DNA from: Lonicera japonica | Lineage: Eukaryota; Streptophyta; Magnoliopsida; Dipsacales; Caprifoliaceae | Direction: 5' to 3' | Assembly: GCA_021464415.1 (NCBI GenBank) | Contig: CM038469.1 | Span: 10,022,501 to 10,086,500, forward strand | Length of the DNA: 64,000 bases | Part shown: positions 11,601 to 22,939 of the stretch, piece after piece | Layout: each line of letters begins with the position of its first letter | Position numbering within the stretch: the stretch's first letter is position 1 | The notes under the pieces: generated by a model | Databases searched by the model: none | The model's input: only the letters and a program-made list of their open reading frames with translations | Told to the model about the DNA's origin: nothing | Program-made: the position numbers and the translations under genes

Positions 11601-14010
11601 CTGTCTCCAGTGTTCTTGAACAACTTCACACTAGGATCATATGGAGTACATGCTGGTTTACAATCTGAGTAATTATATTTCCTTAGAATCTTCTCAATGT
11701 AATGAGATTGATCCAAAGAAAGTCCCCTTTCCGTCCTAGTAATTTTAATCCCTAAAATTACATTGGCTTCTCCCAAATCCTTCATATCAAAATTTTCACA
11801 TAGCATGGATTTCACATTATTAACTACATGGATATTAGAACCAAAAATAAGCAAGTCATCAACATACAAACATATAATAGTGCAAGCATTATTCTCAGTC
11901 TTATAATAAATGCATTTATCACTTTCATTAATTCTAAATCCATTTGCAATAATCAATGCATCAAATTTCTCATGCCATTGCTTAGGAGCCTGTTTCAAAC
12001 CATAAAGGGATTTATCTAATTTGCATACTTTTTGTTCTTGGCCTGTAATAATGAATCCTTCAGGTTGTTCCATGTAAATTTCTTCTTCTAATTCTCCATT
12101 AAGGAAAGCGGTTTTTACATCCATTTGATGCACAACAAGATCATGCAAGGAAGCTAGGGCAATCAAAACACGTATAGATGTTATTCTAGTAACGGGAGAA
12201 TAAGTATCAAAGAAATCTACATTTTCACGTTGTCTATAACCCTTGACAACTAAACGTGCTTTGTATTTATCAACAGTGCCATCAGGATTTAATTTCTTTT
12301 TAAGTATCCACTTACAACCTATGGTTTTACAACCAGGAGGAAGGTCTACTAGATGCCAAGTTCTATTTGATTCTAAGGAATCCATTTCATCGTTAATGGC
12401 TTCTTGCCAAAGGTCAGCATCTAAAGAAGATAACGCTTCTTGAATAGTGGATGGATCATCTTCTAAAGTGTATGCATAAAAATCAGGTCCAAAATCTTTA
12501 GCGGTTCTAACTCTTTTACTTTTCCTAGGTTCAATTGATGTACCATGGTGCATGGTACTAGTAGGTAAATTAGAGCTAGAAGGTAATGAGCTACCCCCAC
12601 TATTCTTTAATTTAAAAGGAAATTTATTTTCATAAAAATCTACATCATTAGATTCAATAATAACCTGATTTTTCAAATCATAAAATCTATAGGCCTTACT
12701 ATTAATAGTATATCCGATAAAAACACATTCATAAGCTCTACTAGCAAGCTTAGATCTTTTAGGATCAGGAATACGTACGTAAGAAAGGCACCCCCAAACG
12801 CGTAAATAAGAAATATTAGGCCTTTTATTATTTAAAATCTCATAGGGGGATAAATTAGATTTAACCTTAGGCACCCTATTAAGAACGTGACAAACGGTTA
12901 ATAAAATCTCTCCCCACCAATGTGAGGCAGCCCCCGAATTTAGTAGCGTAGCAACAATTAATTCGGCAAAGGTTCTATTTTTCCTTTCGGCTTTTCCATT
13001 CATTTCAGGTGAATATGGAGCAGTCGTCTCATGAATAATACCAAGTGAAGTATAGAGATTTTTAAAATCAGTTGAATCATATTCGGTTCCTCTATCACTC
13101 CGAAATCTTTTTATTTTCTTATTAAACTGATTTTCAATTTCTGTAGAAAATATTTTAAACATATCAATTGCTTCACTTTTATTTTTCATAAGGTAAATAT
13201 AGGAAAAATCCGAATTATCATCAATAAAAGTAATAAAATACCTTTTTCCATTTCTCGTTAAAACACCATCAAATTCACAAATATCCGAATGAATTAATTC
13301 AAAAGGTTCAGTTTCTCTTAAAACAGATTTGTGAGGTGTTTTAGTAATCTTTGCTTGGCTACAGAATTCACATTTTTCGAAATCATTTAATGATAAGGGG
13401 GGAATAATTTCCAGTTTACTCATGTTCTTAATAAGGCGCTTATTAACATGACAAAGTCTAGCATGCCACACATTAAATGAACAAATCATATAAGCAGAAC
13501 TAGAAACAACTTTATTAGCATCAACATTCAATTTAAACATCCCATCACAAGCATACCCCTTCCCCACAAATACACCATTCTTAGTAAGAGTAAACAAATC
13601 TGCCCCAATAGTTTGAACAAATCCAGCTTTATTAAGGATGTAACCCGAAACAAGATTCTTCCGAATTTCTGGAGTATGCAGAACATCCTTAAGGATGACA
13701 GTCTTTCCAGAAGTGAATTTCAACTCGACATCACCCGTCCCAGCAACATTAGTGGTGTGGGAATCACCCAACAACACTTTCTTATCAACAGCATCAGAAT
13801 AGGTCTTAAATAGAGCACGATCATGGCAGACATGACGAGAGGCGCCAGTATCTACCCACCAACCTTCAGAACCCGATACCAGATTAATTTCTGTTATCAT
13901 AGCCACTAAGGGCTCTTCTTCAGTAACATTCGCCTGAGGAACTCGGCGTTTGTTTCGACAATTTCTTGCCATATGACCAGGCTTTCCACAGTGATAACAA
14001 GAGAACACAC

Positions 14011-14045
<35 letters not shown>

Positions 14046-16462
14046 GCCTGGCCATTTCTGTTTTGGTTCTGAGTTTGGTTGTTCCTATTCTGGTTCCCGT
14101 ACCGGTTCGCATTATTTCCACCGTTCTGATTTTTCATATTTTTCCGGTTCGGCCTTACAGCAGGAGGGGTGTTGTTCGAGCGATTCTGATTTTGGTTACG
14201 GTTCTGATTTTTGTTAAAAACAACCAGAACCTCATCATTCCGATCTTGCTTACGGTTTTCCTCCTCAATCCTGAATTTAGTAATCAAACTTTCAAATGAA
14301 AACTCTTTAGATTTGTGACGCAAACTATTTTTGAAATCTTTCCATCCAGGGGGTAATTTATCAATCAAAACTGCCACTTGAAACTGCTCATCAAATTTCA
14401 TCCCTTCAGAAATAATCTCATGTGCAATTTTCTGAAGTTCGTGAGACTGTGTAACAATAGACTTGTCGTCCGTCATCTGATATTTCAGATAACGACTGAC
14501 AGCGTATTTTTTAGACCCAGCCTCTTCGGTGTCATATTTCTTTTGAAGTGAATCCCAAATTTCTTTTGCGGATTTGCACGGGAGGTAAACATCATAAAGC
14601 TCATCGTGAAGAGCATTCAAGATCAGATTTCTGCAAGCATAATCATTGTCTTCCCAAGTTTTGAGAGTCTTATGATCTGCCTCAGAAATCGGATTAAGGA
14701 AGGTGGGTTTTTCAGAAACACAAGTAGATTCCACCTTCTTAAGAGTTAAGTAAAAAAACATTTTTTGTTTCCACCTCCTAAAGTGCAGACCCTCAAATTT
14801 AAAGGGTTGATTCAATGAGCCAGAAGCATCAGCTTGATTATGTTCATTAGCCATGACAACAGTTATACAAAAAATAGCAGAATAGAAATCGTCTTAAAAT
14901 TGTTGGGAAATATAATGAACTGCTGAATCTAAAATAGATAAGGTAGAGAGTACACCGGGTTGAGTCGCGGACTAAGTCGCTCTCTTTAAGACGTTTCGCG
15001 GCTCTGCCCGGAATTGTGCTAGCAGTTCTGATTATGCCACGCCGTCCCCAGGATGAAACAGCCCAGATACCCTCTGTACGATTGATTTGCACTTATGCAA
15101 CCGCTCGACAATAACACTCTTTTAATTGCTCGGGATCGGAAATTTTTTTCTACCGCCGGAGGGTAAAAATTTTTCTGCCGGAAAATATATAATTTTTGTA
15201 GATGGATTTCTCTACGTTTTGTTCTCTGCGAGTATATATGTTTGAAAGCTATTTTAGATCCGTTTAAAGGGGAAAGCGTTGAGACAAACAAACACCTTTC
15301 CGGAAAATCCGCAAGAAAACATGGAGTGAAAAAAGGAAAATCGAGGGAGCGTGCGAGGATATTGCGGAGGAAAAGAGGGAGCTGTCTCCCTTTTAATTTT
15401 ATAATTTATTTTATTTAAAAAATAAAATTCTTTAAATGTATTTTGTATAAAAAGATAATACACTACACAAGCCCAAAGCCCGTGCCCGAGACCGGGCCGG
15501 GCCAGGTCGGTCGGCGCGCGTGTGGTGAACCACATTCATCCAAGTCCTCACCCAATAGCACAAAAGTCTAATGCCCAAAGGGCTCAAGCCCTTAAGCAAA
15601 TTCTTCCATATATAAACCCATGAAAGGTTTTATATCTCTCCTATGTGGGACTTGGGATAACATCACATCAACCATCACATCACATTAAATCACCTTGTCT
15701 TGGTTTTATTTTTCATTAAATACACAAAAACTCCAACACTTTTATTTAATTTCCTTAAATATATATATATATATATATATTTATCTACAAGCGTATCTTG
15801 ATTAGTAATCCTTTTTTTCTTGCTTACATATACAGTTTAATTCCTCACTTAGCTCTGGTTCGGATGCTTCAACGGATATTCAATATGCGTATGATAGGGG
15901 CTCAAGTAATCCAAGTTCCTTCCTCTTTGGGCACGAAAATTTGGCCACTAGATTGTATCAAAACTCTCCAACTGAGGTATAAACATTAACATCTTTTTTA
16001 TTTAAATCTCTTTGTTGATACATAACAATAACTGAAAGAAGAGGACTGAACCCACAATTTTATCACATTATTTTAAAAACAAAATATTAGTTTGAGGCAG
16101 GGGAGCTCATTTCAACTATTGATCTAAAGTTTAACTTGGTGTTATTTATTTATTTAAATAATGTTGAATTTTAATAGGATTTGGAACTTGCATACACGCT
16201 GGTGCGACCATCTCCAAATTTTACTGATACAAAGTCCATAATGGAAGTTTCGGTCAGTAAGGAAAACTACGGATTGGTCCATCGAGTTTTCATAATGAGC
16301 GGGCAAGATAAGGGACTGGTGGTAGCGTTACAAAAGTACATGATCAAAAATAATCCACCAAATGAAGTGAAGGAGATATCGGATTCAGATCACATGGTCA
16401 TGTTTTCTAAGCCTAAAGAGTTGTGCTCCTATTTACTTGAGATTGCTGCAAAATACAATTGA
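8686..16462 (+). CDS. Methylesterase of the SABP2/MES alpha/beta-hydrolase family, three exons
   Basis: Exons 8686-9060, 15836-15976 and 16178-16462 (375, 141 and 285 bp) join in phase 0 with GT-AG borders into 266 codons, the usual size for this family (about 260). Residues 12-22 hold the oxyanion-hole motif [11 protein letters not shown]. Ser86 lies in GHSMG, Asp216 in QDKG and His244 in SDHM, giving the catalytic triad. Residues 126-172 hold the family pattern FNSSLSSGS ... FLFGHE. Family members hydrolyse methyl salicylate, methyl jasmonate or methyl-IAA in the cytosol; hydroxynitrile lyases and polyneuridine aldehyde esterase share the fold, so the substrate is not decided. There is no signal peptide. 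The first ATG follows a TATA box at normal distance. Intron 1 is 6775 bp because it contains a MITE and a full copia element; without them it would be about 240 bp, as in the paralogue (268 bp). Whether it still splices well is inference. Confidence 0.88.
9141..9452. mobile_element. Foldback MITE in intron 1 of the MES gene
   Basis: Perfect 20-bp terminal inverted repeats GGGTGGTGATGTTGGCACCC (left) with the complement at the right end, flanked by the 8-bp duplication TTAATTAA (9133-9140 and 9453-9460). The paralogous intron in unit B reads CATCTTAATTATCC with nothing inserted. The two halves remain self-complementary inward (AATTCGGTCATTCGCAACCG pairs with its counterpart near 9385-9405), and the centre has two copies of TCGGTTGTCAAGAACCGAGT. 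The 8-bp duplication suggests a hAT-type element; a Mutator-type MITE is the alternative. Confidence 0.88.
9530..10387 (-). repeat. Copia 3' LTR (858 bp)
   Basis: Starts TGTTGGG and ends CCAACA. Contains a GC-rich tract GGGCCGGGCCGGGTCGGGTC followed by GGTC repeats at about 10131-10168, longer than in the partner LTR. Confidence 0.93.
10388..10912 (-). other. Copia 3' untranslated region
   Basis: About 525 bp between the gag-pol stop and the 3' LTR; no long frame. It includes the polypurine tract next to the LTR (seen as ATCCCCCACTTGT on the plus strand). Confidence 0.8.
10913..14854 (-). CDS. Ty1/copia gag-pol polyprotein, intact
   Basis: 1313 codons in one frame. Order: gag (residues 1 to about 285) with [13 protein letters not shown] near the N-terminus; Asn/Gln/Arg-rich linker including a poly-Asn run coded by an (ATT)n microsatellite near 14010-14045; CCHC knuckle [14 protein letters not shown] near residue 290; aspartic protease WVDTGASRH near 335; integrase zinc domain (HARLCHVNK ... 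CEFCSQAK) near 465-500 and D,D,E core ([28 protein letters not shown]) near 525-620; reverse transcriptase with YVDDLLIFG near 1000; RNase H with DADW near 1160 and the C-terminal ADPLTKGL motif. The domain order PR-IN-RT-RH is diagnostic of Ty1/copia. The Met chosen lies only 46 bases inside the 5' LTR. With matching LTRs and no stop codon it may still be able to transpose; that is inference. Confidence 0.95.
14901..15738 (-). repeat. Copia 5' LTR (838 bp)
   Basis: Near-identical to 9530-10387, about 20 bp shorter through loss of repeat units in the AAGCCC/GGTCGG stretch, with a small AT insertion near 15400. It abuts TSD CTTTT at 15739-15743. Confidence 0.93.
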
Positions 16463-16588
16463 TGATCGATTGTGTTCAATTAGCTCGTGTCATATATTTA
16501 AATAGTTTAATCTTTTGGGTCAGATATATATGATGTTATGTAACTAAAGTTGTATGGAGCATGTCTCTAGGTAATTATAGGTTGCTTG

Positions 16589-16594
16589 AATAAA
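16589..16594 (+). terminator. Likely polyadenylation signal of the MES gene
   Basis: AATAAA, 127 bases after the stop codon, within sequence that is conserved in the inverted MES copy of unit B (seen there as TTTATT near 43250). Confidence 0.5.
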
Positions 16595-18710
16595 AAGGAA
16601 CTAAATATAGTTGTGTTGGTACATCTTCTTATAGATGGCATATATAGATCAGTGTATGTAGAATTTCAAGTGTTGTAATATTTACATTTTTCATAATGGA
16701 TTACTTACTTGATTCGGAGAATTAATAAATAACCTAATGTATAAGGTCTTGAATATTTAAATTGCTCTCATTTTCATTGTTCCAATAATTAAGAATCATC
16801 AGTTTTGAGTGCATCTTCTTATAGATGGCATATATATATATGATCAGTGTATGTGGAATAGCAAGTGTTGTGATATTTAAATTTTTAATGATGGATTACT
16901 TATTTGCTTTGGAGAATAAATAATCTAATGTGTAAGGTCTTGAATATTTACATTGCTCTCATTTTCATCGTCCCAACAACTAAGAACCACCGGTTTAGAG
17001 CATAAATTTAAGTGGTTAAAAATGCGTATTTTCACAGAGCATAAAAACTGCACAGGTTAAAGGTCCATCCCTCCCATGTTATCTAAATATATATATATAT
17101 ATATATTCTATTTTTTTGAAAAAAAAATGTTTAATGTCACTAAATTATACACATTGAATATGTGTCAAGAAAAAGAAAAAACTCAACTCAGAATTTGGAT
17201 GTCCCGGCCAAAAGAAATCTCAATTTAATATATATATATATTTAACGAGTAAGAGATGGCCATATTCAATCCACTTAAGTAACTATGATCCTTAAAATCT
17301 TTTCAAATTTTATATTTGATATGAACAAAGTTTATAGATAAATCATAATCGAGCAAGTGTGAGAATAACAAGTTCCAAGAGATTGATTTTGACAACTCAT
17401 ATGTCTTGAAGTTACACGCTTTTCTTTTTGTTACTACTTTTCATTTTTGGTCCTACATAAGGCCAACTAATTTAATTTAACAAGAAGCCATAATGCGTAC
17501 CATTATATATATATAGAAATATTTTATGTGGTTAAGAGAGTACATCAATAGTGCTGTTTTCAAAATTCAAATGCTAATTTCGTTGGATACCGTGCATGTA
17601 ATTATAATTTCTTTTTTCGAATGATAGACTTACGTCCTTTGACGTGATATTATGTTTCTTTTCATTGATGAGAAAATAGGGATTTACGAGGCTATGTTTG
17701 ATATTAGATAAAAATTGTAGTAAAATAATTTTTTTTAGAGAGTTTTAAAAATAAGTAGACAACGTGTTAAGATGTTTTTTTTCATTTTTGAACTTTTTTT
17801 ATTGAAAGAAAAATTATTGGGAAAGAAAAAAAAATACACAAAAAATAAAAAATGATTGAAAAAAAGTATCTCACTGTATAACTCAATTGATTTTTAAACG
17901 TGTCATAAAGATCAATTATTTTCACAATCATTTTTAATTTGTGATCAACAGAGCTTATGTTTTGGTAGCTAATTACAGCAGATTTTTACTAAATCTTTTG
18001 GGTGTCGCTAAAAGCACCCTTACCAATCAGTTTTAACCCTCTTTTAAAAAAGTCACTAGTTATATCATACCTCTTAAAATGCACTTATATGGTTTTTTTT
18101 TTCTTTTAATAACAAATTTGAGACAGATTTAAGCAATGGTAGTATTAAGCATTAACAAACAGAACAATCTTCTGATTAAGATGGATGATAATAAAAATCT
18201 TCTGATTTAAGCAATGTCTTTACCAACACCCAATTAAAATTTACCCTAGGTGTTTGAAAAAAAAAACCTAAATGCTAATATCGGTGTTTACTTTCCATCA
18301 ATTATCAAAAAAAAATTTACCAATTAATCTCTATCTTCTTCTCTCTTTTTCTTCTCCTTATATATATATAAAACAAAACAAAAAATTGCTTTCCATCAAT
18401 TCTATTTTTTTTTACCAAAGTACCCATCTCTAGTCTCTATATATCTTCTTCTCCATTTTCTTCTCCTTAAACCAATAAAAAAAATTAAAGAAAAACAAAC
18501 CCCTAAACCTCCACTACATATGGCCATGGAAGCTAACAGCCCAAGAAGACTAGATCATCCATAAACTATTTTTCTCTTGAGAGATTTCCACGAACACATT
18601 ATGTACATTTGAAAACCCCACCGTTAAAAAAAAATAAAAAAAAAAAAAATGAAAGTAATAATAATAATTCCGAGACACAAACCCCTCACTCCACTAAATA
18701 CCACCGTCAA

Positions 18711-18733
18711 CCCCCCCCCCCCCCCCCCCCCCC
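18711..18733. repeat. Poly-C tract (23 bp)
   Basis: Uninterrupted run of C in AT-rich surroundings. One of several long G/C homopolymers in the window (also 21980-22006, 23632-23663, 43118-43199, 43893-43911). Confidence 0.9.
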
Positions 18734-19156
18734 TTCTCTTCCCCCACGCCCACCCACCGTCGGTGCCTATTTGATGTTATATGCACCCTTCTTTTGTAGA
18801 TAAAATACTAAAAATTTGAAACAATTTTTTTTTATAAGGGCAACTAAAATATTAACTATTTGGTGTTGTGCCTACAAATTAGAGGTTAAAATTCGGTAAC
18901 CTTTTACCGATATCAAATGTCAGTGAAGTATTTTTGAAATTTGACTCGGCCAAAGTTTGTCGAATGTCAAGTGGTGAAAATTTACTGAACCGAATGTCGA
19001 AATTCAATAACAAGACACTGACTTAGTGCTTAAATTTGGGGTATTACCATATAGGTACCATGATCAATAATTTAAAAATTGTGGTGTTAAGACTATATTA
19101 ATACTTTGACTACAAAATTGAGGTGCCTATAATATCACCTTTTGTGAAACTCCTTA

Positions 19157-19912
19157 GGCCAACTCTAATGTTGCACCAAGACACCAAATTTAGTGTAGAT
19201 TTCACACTAAATTGCTCCAACCATGCACCAAACATCACATCATATTTGCTGCTATCTACGGTGCTACACCATATTTGGTGTGGCACTGTTCACTCACGGC
19301 ATCCATCTTTTTTTTTTATCAATTTTTATCTTTATTTTTATTTACTTATAAATATCAATTAGGTCATTTTTATACTTCTAATTTAAATTTTTTAGTTTAT
19401 TTTTTTTAATTAGCAATATTAATAATTTGTTTTATTAAAAAATTTAATTTATTCTAATTAAATTTATGTATACTTTATTGTAATTAATATTTTTAATAGA
19501 TAATAATAAGGAAAAAAAATTAGAATTAGTGTCGATCAATTCCAAATTTTAATTTTGTGTAAATTTTTTAAAGTTAAATGTAATGTTTTCTTTCCAGCAG
19601 TGTAATGTTTATTTTCATAATAAATATGTTATGTTAATTTAGTGATTTTTAATTTTATAAATTATAATTATTTAAATTATTATAAGTTAATTAATAATAA
19701 TATCTATAATAAAATAATTAGTACAATATAATAATTTATATGATTTGATAAAATAATAGAATAATAAAGAGAATATTCTATTTTTGGAGAGAATATACTT
19801 TTTTGTGTTATATTTGGTGTTGTGGTTGGAGTTGAAAAAAAATATAGTGTAAAAATGACACTATTTTTGTGCTAAATCAACACCAAAATGGTATTTTCGG
19901 TTGGAGTTGGCC
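19157..19912. mobile_element. Tourist-like (PIF/Harbinger-type) non-autonomous element
   Basis: Ends GGCCAACTCTAATG (left) and the complement of GGCCAACTCCAACC (right), flanked by TTA on both sides (19154-19156 and 19913-19915). Subterminal motifs such as CACCAAATTTAGTG and TTTGGTGTTG repeat inside. 756 bp, no coding capacity. The TWA duplication and the terminal sequence fit Tourist-type MITEs. Confidence 0.8.
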
Positions 19913-21498
19913 TTACCATTGCAAAACCCCATCGTTTGACCGTTGCCAATGAGCTTCGATTCAGATTTAAGATTATTCATCTTTGTTTCTCTCGCTTCAT
20001 TTCAATTGAAGATTTGGGCTTTAGATTTTAATTTGAAGAATTTTTTTAGATCGAACAATGCTTATCATATATCGACATTTTTCCACGCTTTAATATGTTT
20101 AATAAATTCGGATCTCAAATTAAATTTCTTTACACAAAAAATTAAGATTAATTGGATATTCAGTTGAATTTATAGAGAGAGAAAATTAAACCCAGCTCAT
20201 GTGTGCATATATATACATAGACAGAGAAATTAAATCCAGCTGACATTTATGTGTATATGTAGATATAGATATGCGTAATGGGGTTGGGGGTCGCCGGCGT
20301 GAGTGAACGGTGGAGAAGGAGGAGGTCACCGGCATGGGGTTATGTGAGGGACATTTTCGTCTAAAGAAATGGGAGAAGAAGATGGCGAGGAGTATTTTGG
20401 TAAAAAAAAAATGAAAATCGGGGAAAGTTAATGATGTTATAATTTAGGGGTTATGTTTAATTAAATTTTTATTTTTATTTTCAAATATGTTTATTAAATA
20501 TTAACATATGGGGTTAAATCATTTAATCCCTTTTATAAATAAGTGACATAAGAAAATGTATTTTTAACAAGTTCTAAGTCATTATGTACCTCTCAAATGA
20601 AAGTCAAATTACTGTATTCCAATCTCTTGTGTTAAAAGAAGAAGAAAAAAAATCGGAAATGAGGTAAAATGTGTTGTATGATAATATTTTTTGTAAAAAA
20701 ACTAACGAATAATATTTTCTAGAAATAAGGGTCTACATATTATTATAATTATAAAATAAGGATTGTTTATTAATCGTATTTTAAAATAAGGGCTTTGACC
20801 AAGTACAAACTTAACTTTGCACAAAATTGTGTTTTGTGCAAACTTAACTTTGTAATAAAAAAAAATTAATGCAAATTTGTTTTGCATAATGTGTTCATAT
20901 TTTTTAACAAGTAAATTCTTATATTTTATTCATAAAACTTTAAAACAACATTAAATAAACACAAATACTTATCAATGTTTTAAAAAATAAGGAGTGCAAA
21001 CTTAACTTTGCATTACTTGAAAAAAATTATTATGTGGATTTTATTAATAAATATGTTTTGAATATGTAATTTGTTAAATTTATTCTAAAGTATTGTCAAT
21101 TAAACACTTCTTTATAAAAATATGTTAAAAAATATGTAGTGCAAACTTAATTTTGCATGATTCCCAAAAAAAAAATTAAAAATCTATTGCAAAGTTAACT
21201 TTACACTTATTTTGAAGTTTTGTCAAATATAAGCCCTTAATTTATAAAAATATTATTTCCTGATTCTTTTGTAGAAGTTTTTTTCAAACAAACCCTATTT
21301 TTCAATAGCCCGGAAAAAAAATTGTTTTATTAGTCCAAGGATTGTTGGCCAAAATTTTTAGTGACATTAGTTTCCACGTTACAAACATGAGTTATTGTGC
21401 TTAGCTCGTTAAAAAAATTTCTTTGATCCTAAGGGGCCTGTTTGGTTGAGGCTTTAAGTTGAGTTTTTGAATTAAGTTTTCGAGAAGCATGAAACTAA
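19913..21498. other. AT-rich spacer with a dispersed palindromic motif
   Basis: No gene supported. A G-rich stretch near 20280-20400 has no open frame of note. Five copies of a near-palindrome TGCAAACTTAACTTTGCA lie between 20803 and 21205. The sequence GGGGCCTGTTTGGTTGAGG at about 21432 resembles the start of another hAT-like MITE, with a possible partner GAACCAAATAGGGGC near 22555-22569, into which the 21499 element inserted; this outer element is tentative. Confidence 0.45.
20803..21205. repeat. Five spaced copies of TGCAAACTTAACTTTGCA
   Basis: Copies at about 20803-20821, 20837-20853, 20995-21013, 21140-21158 and 21188-21205. All are variants of the perfect palindrome TGCAAAGTTAACTTTGCA, most with one mismatched central base. 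Spacing is irregular (about 35-160 bp). Confidence 0.75.
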
Positions 21499-22300
21499 GG
21501 GTGTGTTTGGATATGTAGTTTTAGAATTCTATTAGAATTGTAATTCTATAGTATTACAATTCCAAGAATTGCAATGCCATTGAATTATAATACCATTGTT
21601 TGGATTGCACGTAGTTTTCATTTGAAATTCTAATAGAATTCAAAATTTATTTATTTGGCTAAATTATTAAATTCATTTGAAATTTCAAATAGACAATAGG
21701 GCGATGATAGCGGAACTTCATTTAATATATATATTTTGTATATACATATATATATATATATGTACACTGTGTATATACATATGCATTATATTTAATGTAT
21801 ACGTACATATATGTAATATATATTCACGCGTATATGTAGAAGTCTTTTATAATAAAAAAGAAAAAGTGGGTGAGGTGAGAGTTGTAAGTGTACGTATGTA
21901 ATTTATATATGTGTGTGTGTGTGTGCAGGTGCATTTTTTTTTTGTTTGGTTTGTGAAACAGGAGCGTAAACTATGAACCGGGGGGGGGGGGGGGGGGGGG
22001 GGGGGGTGCTGGGTTGGGGTGAGGTGAGGTGAGCTGGGAGGTGTATGGGGTGGGGGTGATATGAGTGGTGATGGTGAAATAATATATATATATATATATA
22101 TTTATTTTTTAGAATTCAATAGAAATTGGAATTAGAAAACTCTACTATTTTTGTGGAATTCAATCCTTTAAAATTTGTGGTTTTGGAATTCTATTAGAAT
22201 TCCAAAACTATAACCTTTTAACCTATCCAAACAATAGAATTCTAAAACCATCCCTCAATTCCAATTCTATAGTGTGAAATTGGGGTTACCAAACACACCC
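21499..22300. mobile_element. Non-autonomous element with GGGTGTGTTTGG ends and TAA duplication
   Basis: Starts GGGTGTGTTTGGATATG and ends CCAAACACACCC, with TAA duplicated (21496-21498 and 22301-22303). The ends carry inverted copies of motifs such as TTCTATTAGAATT. The middle holds (TA)n, (TG)n at about 21908-21926, a 27-bp poly-G at 21980-22006 and GGTGAG repeats. 802 bp, no coding capacity. Three-bp TWA duplication suggests PIF/Harbinger type. Confidence 0.8.
21980..22006. repeat. Poly-G tract (27 bp)
   Basis: Unbroken G run inside the 21499-22300 element, next to GGTGAGGTGAGG repeats. Confidence 0.9.
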
Positions 22301-22303
22301 TAA

Positions 22304-22939
22304 GTTGAAAAGTGAATTTTGTTTTTGTTGGAGTTTTTTTCAACCAATTAAAAAAAATCATGAAAAAAACTAAAAAATATAGTTACAATGGATCTTTTAT
22401 AGATCTTGATGAGTATGTTTCAAATATATTTTTTATCTAATTTTGATTTTTGGATTTAAAGTTATGGTGCTTTAAAAGTAAAGTTAAATAAATTTTGGAA
22501 AAATGTGAAGTAAAGTTTTTGAGTAGAAATCTAAAACCATGAATTTTAAAACATGAACCAAATAGGGGCAAAGTATCACAAAATATTTTGTTTTTGAGAA
22601 ATTTTGCAAATTGAAGCTTGATCGGATATAAAAATGAATCCCTACACTTAGAAATCATTTAGGAGCTATTATTTTGCAAAAAAAAATAAAAAATCTTCAA
22701 ACTACAAAACAAATTATGGAAGGAAAGGATATTTAGCATTTAGTCATGCCTTATAGTTAATCTCTCTCGATCTCTCTCTCTCTCGATCTCATATCACAAT
22801 TGGTTAAACAAACGGCCAATTTTAATAGCATATAATAAAAGTTGTGATAAATAAAAAATCGCATTAATTAGCGGTGTTTAAATTAAGTTGGTTTTAGATA
22901 TTACCAATATAGAAAATTTACCTAAGATATTATTGGTCA
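22304..22939. other. AT-rich spacer before unit B
   Basis: No gene or clear element end is seen apart from a CTCTCGAT/TCTC simple repeat near 22760-22790. Confidence 0.45.

Larger units (their letters stand above)
9530..15738 (-). mobile_element. Full-length Ty1/copia LTR retrotransposon, antisense in MES intron 1
   Basis: 6209 bp, starting TGTTGGGAAATATAATG and ending AAACTCCAACA, with 5-bp target duplication CTTTT (9525-9529 and 15739-15743). Unit B's intron 1 carries the empty site at about 42600. A single unbroken 1313-codon gag-pol frame lies between the LTRs. The 3' LTR is followed on the minus-strand reading by a purine tract (AAGTGGGGGAT) next to 10388. The LTRs differ mainly by indels in a GGTCGG-rich tract and an AT tract, so the insertion looks recent. 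Confidence 0.95.
6955..17110. repeat. Segmental duplication unit A (MES gene plus flanks)
   Basis: The flank, promoter, all exons, both introns and the 3' flank of the MES gene recur in the same order at 22940-44190 (unit B). Left-edge match: TGGAGATACA near 7040 versus 23023. Right-edge match: GAATAAATAATCTAATGTG and GTGGTTAAAAATG near 16920-17020 versus 43975-44090. The two units differ mainly by insertions: MITE and copia in A; MULE with nested elements and another MITE in B. Confidence 0.85.
16463..19156. other. 3' flank of MES and AT-rich spacer
   Basis: No gene seen. A direct duplication of roughly 190 bp lies at about 16620-16790 and 16810-16985 (CATCTTCTTATAGATGGCAT ... TTGCTCTCATTTTCAT), related to 43915-44060 in unit B. 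(TA)n runs occur near 17085-17107 and 17228-17240. From 17290 to 18700 the sequence is AT-rich and unassigned. A 23-bp poly-C tract lies at 18711-18733. Confidence 0.5.

Noticed and set aside
12243..14299. Plus-strand open frames inside 10913-14854
   Set aside because: Antisense shadows of the copia gag-pol frame.
15019..15291. Open frames recurring in both copia LTRs (also 9648-9920)
   Set aside because: They are LTR sequence read on the minus strand, present twice because the LTRs are duplicated; no gene.
18609..18803. Open frame with poly-Lys and poly-Pro
   Set aside because: Low-complexity translation of poly-A and the 23-bp poly-C tract; no homologous character.
20270..20400. GC-richer stretch resembling a first exon or leader
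   Set aside because: No open frame above noise, no splice-consistent continuation, and it lies in a transposon-rich spacer.
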